Below are positions 58,683 to 64,000 of a stretch of 64,000 nt of DNA, piece by piece (position 1 is the stretch's first letter; each line of letters opens with the position of its first letter). The position numbers and the translations under genes were made by a program. Below the pieces are notes generated by a model. That model was not told the origin of the DNA and searched no databases. It worked only from the letters and a program-made list of their open reading frames with translations. This stretch comes from Inhella inkyongensis (GTDB taxonomy: Bacteria > Pseudomonadota > Gammaproteobacteria > Burkholderiales > Burkholderiaceae_C), in the NCBI RefSeq assembly GCF_005952805.1, contig NZ_CP040709.1, forward strand, positions 2,294,001 through 2,358,000. The letters are read 5' to 3'.

Positions 58683-58744
58683 GTTTGAATTCAGCGGACA
58701 AGCCAGCATAGCTGGCGCAGGTCCGCTGCAATGAAGGGTTAAAG
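58683..58744 (-). repeat. attC site 3, with a lost or altered R' box
   Basis: R'' CTTTAAC (58738-58744) and the arms GCGGACAAGCCAGC / GCTGGCGCAGGTCCGC are nearly identical to site 5. Where R' should follow GAATTCAAAC, the sequence reads TACAAGG instead of GTTAGRC, so the site looks inactive at that side. Confidence 0.7.
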
Positions 58745-58754
58745 CGCAAGAGGC

Positions 58755-59192
58755 TCACCAAAACTTCCACCATGGACGGTCGACTGCCTTACTGTTCGCT
58801 CCAGTCACTTCTGCATGCTTAGAGGCAAATTCAATCATTCCAGGGATTGCCGTGAAAAGGCCGAGTACAGAATCACCGTCTTGATTGGCGAGTTGCTTCT
58901 CGACCTTGCTAAACGGAAACACTGATAAGCCCTCATTGATCTTGACCTGCCAGCCGTGCACTGGATCTTGAACCCACTTGCCGCCATATGTCTGGCGAAT
59001 GCACTCCCCCAGGAATGAACCTAAGGTATTCGGGAGTTTTTCTTTTACATCTGGGCTGGCGCGCTCTCGCTGACCGTCTATGTATTTGTCGAGCCAGCGC
59101 ACTCCGACTTCGTTGTATTGAACAGCTGTATCAAGCTGCTCCGCCGCCACCTTGCGAACCAGTTCGGCGTTGGCGAGGATATGTTGCTCCAT
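58755..59192 (-). CDS. Cassette-borne protein of unknown function
   Basis: 145 residues, soluble. NTLGSFLGECIRQTYGGKWV and the later GLSVFPFSKVEKQLANQDGDSVLGLF resemble a widespread family of small uncharacterised proteins with the pattern LG-x-x-LGE-x-GGKW; I cannot name a function. The gene is bounded by GTTAAAG 9 bases before the ATG and by R'' CTTTAAC 10 bases after the stop, so it is one complete cassette. Confidence 0.7.
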   Translation of the reverse strand: MEQHILANAELVRKVAAEQLDTAVQYNEVGVRWLDKYIDGQRERASPDVKEKLPNTLGSFLGECIRQTYGGKWVQDPVHGWQVKINEGLSVFPFSKVEKQLANQDGDSVLGLFTAIPGMIEFASKHAEVTGANSKAVDRPWWKFW

Positions 59193-59200
59193 TGAATGCG

Positions 59201-59263
59201 CTTTAACGTAAAGTTAACCGGCGGCGCGCTTTTGCGCCGTCCGGGTTGAACGCAGGGTTAGAC
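59201..59263 (-). repeat. attC site 4
   Basis: 63 bp. R'' GTCTAAC (59257-59263) and R' GTTAAAG (59201-59207). The core is CCGGACGGCGC-AAAA-GCGCGCCGCCGG, a different stem from sites 1, 3 and 5. Confidence 0.8.
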
Positions 59264-59265
59264 AC

Positions 59266-59955
59266 TCAACGGCCCGTATTCTCACAGTCAATTTGCTTGA
59301 GGACAAACTCTGTAGAGTCATGCACCTTTACCGAAACAGTTGTTTTGTCGCGCTTAGCCACAATTGATAAACGCACATTAAGATACCGATCACCATATTT
59401 GAGGTAATAGAACCCAGAAACACCTGCAAAGCGGATTCTTGCACCAAGGCGTGTGGTTCTTAGGAACGTCCCGTATGCGCCGTCTCGATTCGGAAAGTCT
59501 AAATAATTAATCCATTTCTTTCTTGGCAAAAAAAGGATGCTCTCAACGAATACCTCACCGTCATCCAAAGTTCCTTCTTTAGCAACAAAACAAAATTCAT
59601 AGCTTGGAGGATACCGATCATTCGAGTTGTAATTGATTGAAGCTAGCCCTGTGTGCTCACAGGCATAATGATCTCCATATGCGTTTCTATACGTTCTTAA
59701 GATTGCGGGATCGTAATAAAAGGAACTGCTTGTTGGGCGCAAAAGTTTCTTACTTAGCCCTTCAAGTCCCAGTTCCTTAATATCTAAAATATTTCCGAAT
59801 TGATTTAATACTCGGACAAAGTCTGCATTCTGTTCATATGAGGCACTCGGGGCCGAGAAATTACATGCGCGTGCTTCAGTGCCATTAGCCAACGTAGTAA
59901 AACTGGTTGTGGCAATTAGTGCCAATAGTGCATGAAGAAGTCTCGCCGAGTGCAT
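59266..59955 (-). CDS. Cassette-borne exported protein of unknown function
   Basis: 229 residues, from an AT-rich gene unlike the host genes. A signal peptide covers about 1-23 (LLHALLALIATTSFTTLANG). The mature part is rich in Tyr, Asn and Phe, has five Cys and no recognised domain (SYEFCFVAKEGTLDDGEVFVESILFLP is its most regular stretch). It starts 2 bases after the R' box GTTAGAC and its TGA lies 2 bases before R'' GTCTAAC. It is a probable periplasmic or secreted protein. Confidence 0.75.
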   Translation of the reverse strand: MHSARLLHALLALIATTSFTTLANGTEARACNFSAPSASYEQNADFVRVLNQFGNILDIKELGLEGLSKKLLRPTSSSFYYDPAILRTYRNAYGDHYACEHTGLASINYNSNDRYPPSYEFCFVAKEGTLDDGEVFVESILFLPRKKWINYLDFPNRDGAYGTFLRTTRLGARIRFAGVSGFYYLKYGDRYLNVRLSIVAKRDKTTVSVKVHDSTEFVLKQIDCENTGR

Positions 59956-59957
59956 AT

Positions 59958-60026
59958 GTCTAACGTTTGAATTCAGCGGACAAGCCAGCGCAGCTGACGC
60001 AGGTCCGCTGCAATGAAAGGTTATGC
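59958..60026 (-). repeat. attC site 5
   Basis: 69 bp. R'' GCATAAC (60020-60026) and R' GTTAGAC (59958-59964). The L boxes are CAGCGGA / TCCGCTG, with the inner arms TGCGTCAGCTG / GCGCTGGCTTG. It is the most regular attC of the set. Confidence 0.88.
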
Positions 60027-60491
60027 ATCTTTCAAGACAAAGTGGGCTTGAAGGCTGACAGTGGATTTCTTCGTGTTGAACTCGATTGAGCCAAGTGACT
60101 TGTAGAAATTTTCGAGAAGTTCCTGCTGCACATTTCCTTGAAAAGACATTTTGAAGTTTGGCTTTCCGGATTTCGCGAGCTCAATTTGAAGCAGTATTTC
60201 TCCGGCCTCCTTGTGGTGGGCGGCATGCTGAGCAAGTACTTCATGGATGTATCCAATCAGTTTTGCAAGCTCTTTGGCCGTAGTATTCATCTCGAAATCA
60301 GACTGACTACTAAGCAGTCGTATTCCGGAGTTAACTACTCTTCCCTTCTTGTTGTCGACACCATTCGCAGGAACGTAGGTCTTCCAATCGGCGATATATA
60401 CAGCGCCATCAACCGGGTTTCGGTAGGGTTCAGCTGCGTTCACTGGCCCGAGTGCCAATGCCATGACGAACAAAATTGGAAGGCTCTTCAT
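60021..60491 (-). CDS. Cassette-borne exported protein of unknown function
   Basis: 156 residues from the ATG at 60491, giving the signal peptide MKSLPILFVMALALGPVNAA; the open frame upstream runs through attC site 6 and is not expected to be translated. The mature part has YRNPVDGAVYIADWKTYVPANG and an Ala/Glu/His-rich helical region. No family recognised. The TAA stop lies inside R'' of site 5. Confidence 0.75.
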   Translation of the reverse strand: MKSLPILFVMALALGPVNAAEPYRNPVDGAVYIADWKTYVPANGVDNKKGRVVNSGIRLLSSQSDFEMNTTAKELAKLIGYIHEVLAQHAAHHKEAGEILLQIELAKSGKPNFKMSFQGNVQQELLENFYKSLGSIEFNTKKSTVSLQAHFVLKDA

Positions 60492-60504
60492 GTGGCGCTT
60501 AGAT

Positions 60505-60573
60505 GCATAACGTTGGAGTTCAGCCGACCGGACGGCGCAGCCGGCCAGGGTCGGCTGCAACGACAGGTTAGAC
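60505..60573 (-). repeat. attC site 6
   Basis: 69 bp. R'' GTCTAAC (60567-60573) and R' GTTATGC (60505-60511). L boxes GCAGCCGACC / GGTCGGCTG with the centre CTGGCCGGCTGCGCCGTCC. Confidence 0.85.
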
Positions 60574-60577
60574 GTCT

Positions 60578-60856
60578 TCACCGCACAAGCTCCATGTCCT
60601 GTGGGTCAAGTGCTAGCGAATGCGAAGTGGATTGGCCTTCTCCTTCGTGCCACCACTTTTCGACCCACGCGCGACCCCATTGATCCACTTCGTAGACCTC
60701 TAGTACTTCGCCGAGCATCGATTGAATACGCGGCACTTCTTCCCGCTCAGTATTTACGAATACTTCTGGATCGATTGTGAGCACGCGCACAAACGATCCA
60801 ACGCCGACAGATCGGCCGCTTCGATCCAGCGTAGTAATTGAGACGCTCTCGCTCAT
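60578..60856 (-). CDS. Cassette-borne small acidic protein of unknown function
   Basis: 92 residues, acidic, probably all-beta and SH3-like. VGVGSFVRVLTIDP, IQSMLGEVLEVYEVDQWGRAWVEKWW and HSLALDPQDMELV are well-structured segments of a type I have seen only as hypothetical protein. The gene is bounded by GTTAGAC 3 bases before the ATG and GTCTAAC 4 bases after the stop, so it is one complete cassette and the first of the array in transcription order. Confidence 0.72.
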   Translation of the reverse strand: MSESVSITTLDRSGRSVGVGSFVRVLTIDPEVFVNTEREEVPRIQSMLGEVLEVYEVDQWGRAWVEKWWHEGEGQSTSHSLALDPQDMELVR

Positions 60857-60859
60857 GAC

Positions 60860-60866
60860 GTCTAAC
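60860..60866 (-). repeat. R' box at the start of the array (attC or attI remnant)
   Basis: GTTAGAC, complementary to R'' of the first cassette. The sequence on its far side (palindrome GGACCGCGGTCC at 60875-60886, and AAGTAGCT/AGCCACTT) does not form a normal attC. It could be the residue of an attI or of a truncated attC. Confidence 0.5.
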
Positions 60867-60925
60867 GTGTTATGGACCGCGGTCCGAAGTAGCTACATCT
60901 AGCCACTTGTTGATGAATACCGTCA

Positions 60926-60962
60926 AAAGTTGATAGATACGAATGCTGCATCTATCAACTTT
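60926..60962. repeat. Inverted repeat with 13-bp perfect arms
   Basis: AAAGTTGATAGAT and ATCTATCAACTTT with an 11-base spacer. It covers the stop codon of the minus-strand gene to its right. On the minus strand it is followed by TGACGG, not a U-run, so it is a poor terminator. It may be the end of a mobile element or a recombination site at the edge of the array. Confidence 0.55.
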
Positions 60963-61341
60963 CTTCGACGATCCGGCTGCCCAGCTTCATCCGCAGGGCC
61001 TCGCGTTTGGAGATGCGCCAGAGCTTGGCTGCGGGGTCCCAGCGGGCGCCGGCGGCGCGAGCTGCGGCTTGCAGATCGCGCTCCAGCACACCAATGCGCA
61101 AGCCCACCTCGCGGGTGGCGCGGGCGGCCACCGGGGCGCTGTCCACCAAAAGCTCCACGGTGGTGTAGCGCGTGGCGCCGTCGGCACTCAGGCGATGACG
61201 CACACACAGCAGGTCGGCGCCAAAGCGCTGCGCCCACTTGAGCGCGCCCCGGCTGGTGGGGCCGAGCTTGCGCGCCACCCGGGCGTGGGCGGCGGCGTGG
61301 CTGACTTGGCTGGCTGAAATTCGCGACGCTGGGGTTTGCAT
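60955..61341 (-). CDS. Conserved-looking hypothetical protein at the array border
   Basis: 128 residues from the ATG at 61341, chosen because GGAGG lies 5 bases upstream. It is basic and soluble, with CVRHRLSADGATRYTTVELLVD, a VGLRIGVLERDLQ segment and the end AAGARWDPAAKLWRISKREALRMKLGSRIV. I do not recognise the family. Its base composition is like the host. It stands where an integrase gene would be expected, but shows no recombinase motif. Confidence 0.65.
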   Translation of the reverse strand: MQTPASRISASQVSHAAAHARVARKLGPTSRGALKWAQRFGADLLCVRHRLSADGATRYTTVELLVDSAPVAARATREVGLRIGVLERDLQAAARAAGARWDPAAKLWRISKREALRMKLGSRIVEES

Positions 61342-61486
61342 GGCCGCCTCCCGGCTCGGCTGGTCTGGGCTGCCACTCCTCTGCCGGGAGCTATCAGGCA
61401 ACGTTTGAACGGCGGCAGTCTAGCGGCGTCCTTTGGCTCAGCGGCTCACCTGGGGCGCGCCTGGCGGCTCACCTGCAGGCCGAGCT

Positions 61487-62770
61487 TCAGCTGCGCAGCC
61501 AGTCGCGGAACTCCGCCCAGCTGTATTGCGTCTGCGCCGCCAGCAGCCCGGCCGGGCCGTAGACCGGGCTCAGGCCGTAGCGCCGCCACAGCGCGTCCAA
61601 GGGCTGAGCGCCGACCAGGGCCTCGGCCAGCAACTCGCCGGCCGCCGTGGTGGGCGCCACGCCATGGCCGCCAAAGCTCTGGGCATACCAAAGCCCGGGC
61701 GCCAACTCGCCCAGCTGCGGCATCTGGTGGCGGGCATAGCTCATCAGGCCGCCCCAGGCGAAGTCGACGCGCACATCCCGCAGCTGCGGATAGACCTTGA
61801 GCAGGTCAGCGCGCAGCAGCTCGGCAATGCGCTGCGGTTCGCGCTCCAGGATGGAAATACGCCCGCCCCAGAGCAGGCGGCCATCTTGGAGCTTGCGGTA
61901 GTAGTCGAAGGCAAAGCGGGTGTCATAGATCGCCGCCGGGGTGCGCACGGGCTGGAGGTTCTCCGGCAAGGGCTCGGTCACCATCACATAGGTGGCGATG
62001 GGCAGGCGCGCACCACTCAGGGCCGGCAACAGGCCACGCTGCAAGTAGCCACCACCGGCCACCACCAGGCGCTGGCAATGCAGCGTGCCACCGCCCTGCA
62101 CATTCAGTCGCCAGCCGGAACCTTCGCGCATCACGGCCTGCACCGCGCTGTGCTCAAACACCGCCCCGCCCTCGCGCTGAATGGCCGCCGCCAGGCCCCG
62201 GGCGTACTTCAGCGGGTGAAAGTGAAAGGCATCGCGCTCCAGCAAGGCCGCGCCGTAGCGCTCGGTCTCCAGCCACTGGCGCACCTGCTCGGGCGCGATC
62301 TCATCCCACTGCACGCCAAAGTGGTCGCGCAGCAGGCTGGCTTCAGCCCGCAAGGCCTTCAGGCTGGCCGGGCTGCGAAACCAGTCCACCCACAGTGCGC
62401 CGCCCTCGATGCGTTCGCAGTCGATCTGCAGCTCGTCGATGCGGCGCCGAATCGTGCGCACCGCGTCCCTGCTCAGGGCATACAGCGTGCGGGCCCGTGC
62501 GGGTCCCAGGTCCGCCAGCAAGGCGGCCGGCCCCCGGCTGAAGCCGCCGAACACAAAGCCGCCATTGCGGCCCGACGCCCCATGGCCCACCTGCTGGGCC
62601 TCCAGCAGCACCGGGTTCTTGAAGCCGCGCTCCTGCAGCGCACGCGCTGTGGCCAGGCCGGCAAAGCCGCCACCCAGGATGGCGACGTCCACATCCAGCG
62701 TGCGCCCGCCCAGGGGCTCAAAGACCTGCGGCGTGGCGCTGGCCTGGTACCAAGTCTGTTCTAAATCCAT
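61487..62770 (-). CDS. FAD-dependent amine/amino-acid oxidase (DAO family, PuuB-like)
   Basis: 427 residues. VDVAILGGGFAGLATARALQERG is the FAD motif. GASGRNGGFVFGG is the flavin loop typical of gamma-glutamylputrescine oxidase-like enzymes, and WGGLMSYARHQMPQLGEL and FGGHGVAPTTAAGELLAE are its C-terminal marks. It oxidises an amine substrate with release of H2O2. No puu or polyamine gene is adjacent. It is divergent from terC. Confidence 0.83.
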   Translation of the reverse strand: MDLEQTWYQASATPQVFEPLGGRTLDVDVAILGGGFAGLATARALQERGFKNPVLLEAQQVGHGASGRNGGFVFGGFSRGPAALLADLGPARARTLYALSRDAVRTIRRRIDELQIDCERIEGGALWVDWFRSPASLKALRAEASLLRDHFGVQWDEIAPEQVRQWLETERYGAALLERDAFHFHPLKYARGLAAAIQREGGAVFEHSAVQAVMREGSGWRLNVQGGGTLHCQRLVVAGGGYLQRGLLPALSGARLPIATYVMVTEPLPENLQPVRTPAAIYDTRFAFDYYRKLQDGRLLWGGRISILEREPQRIAELLRADLLKVYPQLRDVRVDFAWGGLMSYARHQMPQLGELAPGLWYAQSFGGHGVAPTTAAGELLAEALVGAQPLDALWRRYGLSPVYGPAGLLAAQTQYSWAEFRDWLRS

Positions 62771-62796
62771 GCCGACATGATGCCCTGGGCCCTCTT

Positions 62797-62802
62797 TAGA
62801 AT
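62797..62802 (+). promoter_or_regulatory. Candidate -10 box of the terC gene
   Basis: TAGAAT followed by CCGCGCCC, 35 bases before the ATG; the downstream bases match those at valS. No clear -35. Confidence 0.35.
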
Positions 62803-62837
62803 CCGCGCCCTTTGCCCCTCGCACACGTCCCACCCCC

Positions 62838-63584
62838 ATGGAATTCCTGCTCGACCCCAATGTCTGGATCGCCTTCGCGATGCTCACCGCCCTGGAAATC
62901 GTGCTGGGCGTGGACAACATCATCTTCATCTCCATCCTGGTGGGCCGCCTGCCCCCCGAGGTGCGCGACACCGCCCGCCGCCTGGGCCTGGGCTTTGCGA
63001 TGGCCTCGCGCCTGGCCCTGCTGTTTTCGCTCAGCTGGGTGATGGGCCTGAAAGCCGACCTCTTCCATGTGCTGGGCAATGGCATCAGCGGGCGCGATCT
63101 GGTGCTGTTGTTGGGCGGTCTGTTCCTGCTCTACAAGGCCTCGCACGAGATCTTTGTCGAGGTTGAGGCGCGTGAGCAAGATGGACCGCCCGCCGCTGAC
63201 CCCGTGGCCATGAAGGCCGCCGGCAAGAAGCTGTTCTGGAGCGTGATTGCGCAGATCGCGGTCATCGACATCGTGTTCTCGCTCGACTCGGTGATCACCG
63301 CCGTGGGCATGGTCGACCAGATCGGCGTGATGGTGGCGGCCGTGGTCGCCTCGGTGGCCGTGATGCTGTTTGCCGCCAAGCCCATCGGCGAGTTTGTGGA
63401 CCGCCACCCCTCGGTCAAGGTGCTGGCCCTGGCCTTCCTGGTGATGGTGGGCATGGCCCTCACCGCCGAGGCCTTCGACGCCCATGTGCCCAAGGGCTAT
63501 ATCTACGCCGCCATGGCCTTCTCGCTGGCGGTGGAGGCGCTCAACATCCGGGCGCGCGCCAAGCGTCGAGCGAAGAGCGCCTAA
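62838..63584 (+). CDS. TerC family integral membrane protein
   Basis: 248 residues with seven hydrophobic segments. ALEIVLGVDNIIFISILVG and AVIDIVFSLDSVITAVG carry the paired acidic residues of the TerC/Alx family, linked to metal (Mn2+, Ca2+) export and to metalation of exported proteins. The C-terminus is basic (RARAKRRAKSA). Its stop overlaps the stop of the convergent eda gene. Confidence 0.9.
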   Translation: MEFLLDPNVWIAFAMLTALEIVLGVDNIIFISILVGRLPPEVRDTARRLGLGFAMASRLALLFSLSWVMGLKADLFHVLGNGISGRDLVLLLGGLFLLYKASHEIFVEVEAREQDGPPAADPVAMKAAGKKLFWSVIAQIAVIDIVFSLDSVITAVGMVDQIGVMVAAVVASVAVMLFAAKPIGEFVDRHPSVKVLALAFLVMVGMALTAEAFDAHVPKGYIYAAMAFSLAVEALNIRARAKRRAKSA

Positions 63585-64000
63585 CGCAGCGCGGCCGCTG
63601 AACGCAAGGCGGTCGCTTCGCGCGCCAGGCGCGTGATGCGGCCCCAGTCGCCGGCCTCCAACGCGTCCTTCGGGCACAGCCACGAGCCGCCGCAGACCTT
63701 GACGTTGGACAGCGCCAGGAACTCGGGGGCGCTGGCCGGCGTGATGCCGCCGGTGGGGCAGAAAGCCACATCCGGGAAGGGCCCGGCCAGACCCTTGAGC
63801 AGCTGGACCCCGCCCACTGCCGTGGCCGGGAAGAGTTTCAGAAAGCTGTAGCCGGCATCAAAAGCCTGCATCACCTCACTGGCCGTGGCCACACCGGGCA
63901 ACAGGGGCAAGGCCGCCTGTTCGCAGGCTTGGGCCAAGGACGGACTGAAACCCGGGCTGACGGCAAACCGCGCCCCAGCCTCGCTGGCACGCAGCGCGTC
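63581..64000 (-). CDS. eda: 2-dehydro-3-deoxyphosphogluconate (KDPG) aldolase, C-terminal part
   Basis: Cut by the right window edge; 139 C-terminal residues are visible. FAVSPGF, LPLLPGVATASEVMQAFDAGYSFLKLFPA (the Schiff-base Lys is in LKLFPA) and FCPTGGITP are diagnostic. It splits KDPG to pyruvate and glyceraldehyde 3-phosphate in the Entner-Doudoroff pathway. edd may lie upstream, outside the window. Confidence 0.93.
   Translation of the reverse strand, partial: DALRASEAGARFAVSPGFSPSLAQACEQAALPLLPGVATASEVMQAFDAGYSFLKLFPATAVGGVQLLKGLAGPFPDVAFCPTGGITPASAPEFLALSNVKVCGGSWLCPKDALEAGDWGRITRLAREATALRSAAALR

Larger units (their letters stand above)
56655..60866 (-). mobile_element. Integron gene-cassette array without integrase (CALIN-type)
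   Basis: Five small minus-strand genes with palindromic sites of 63-69 bp between them. Each site starts with an RYYTAAC-like R'' box at the 3' end of a gene and ends with a GTTRRRY-like R' box just before the next gene start. R''/R' pairs of one cassette are complementary: GTATAAC/GTTATAC, GTCTAAC/GTTAGAC, GCATAAC/GTTATGC and CTTTAAC/GTTAAAG. Stop codons lie in or within a few bases of R'', and starts lie 0-20 bases after R' in most cases. No tyrosine recombinase of the IntI type is present between mnmC and eda. An IS110-type element interrupts the array. Confidence 0.85.

Noticed and set aside
60871..60915. A complete seventh attC using CATCAAC at 60909-60915 as R''
   Set aside because: The inner sequence does not form the paired L boxes seen at the other sites; only the R' box at 60860-60866 is secure.
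60955..61341. The orphan gene at the array edge as a degenerate integron integrase
   Set aside because: It is far too short and lacks the Arg, His-x-x-Arg and Tyr motifs of tyrosine recombinases on either strand.

Overview
The window is GC-rich chromosomal DNA from a betaproteobacterium. The likely group is Burkholderiales in the Rubrivivax/Roseateles/Inhella/Comamonadaceae area. This is inferred from gene content and order: trxB next to a crp/fnr-type gene with ftsK-lolA-rarA, a DUF3717 protein, a PEP-CTERM protein, a purN-RsmB-type methyltransferase pair and a CDP-6-deoxyglucoseen-reductase-type flavoprotein. Most of the window is ordinary core genome, tightly packed, with many 1-17 bp overlaps and several good bidirectional terminators between convergent genes. 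Both edges cut genes: a TauE/SafE-type transporter on the left and a KDPG aldolase on the right.

Layout. 0-9.5 kb: two GGDEF proteins with degenerate active sites, cpdB, a minimal flagellar-rod-like protein, sbcB, a class A PBP and a KAS III enzyme. 9.6-16 kb: valS, galU, rhomboid protease, tRNA-Leu(CAA), cysM, a Nudix hydrolase and a TusA-like protein. 16-20.5 kb: two chemoreceptors and an epimerase. 20.6-29.8 kb: an amino-acid metabolism block with a 2Fe-2S flavoreductase, a 2OG-Fe dioxygenase, a Leu/Val-type dehydrogenase, livHMGF without a binding protein, ald and its divergent Lrp-type regulator. 29.7-36.5 kb: rarA-lolA-ftsK-crp/fnr divergent from trxB, then rpmB-rpmG behind a structured leader. 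36.5-43.2 kb: desaturase, RsmB-type methyltransferase, purN, trpS, a DUF3717-DUF1289 protein and a MATE pump. 43.2-51.8 kb: a Spy/CpxP-CpxR-CpxA-like operon, ettA, a GGDEF-EAL protein and an RhlE-type helicase. 51.8-56.6 kb: DUF2189 protein, a short CoA-transferase, a PEP-CTERM protein and mnmC.

The most unusual part is 56.65-60.87 kb. It is an integron gene-cassette array with no integrase in the window (a CALIN-type element). Five small genes, all on the minus strand and visibly AT-richer than their surroundings, are each followed by a 63-69 bp attC-like palindrome. At four cassettes the R'' box at the 3' end is the exact complement of the R' box at the 5' end of the same cassette, as expected for mobile integron cassettes. 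Products are an Imm33-type immunity protein, two signal-peptide proteins and two small proteins of unknown function. An IS110-family element sits at one attC core, flanked by a 10-bp direct repeat. Its transposase gene is itself broken by an 80-bp insert made of two tandem perfect hairpins. To the right lie a 13-bp-arm inverted repeat and an unrecognised gene, then a DAO-type oxidase, a TerC-family protein and eda.

Other features of note are a GC-rich intergenic repeat family that abuts stop codons, a perfect 17-bp dyad between ald and its regulator, and a recurring TAGAAT box upstream of valS, trxB, trpS and terC.
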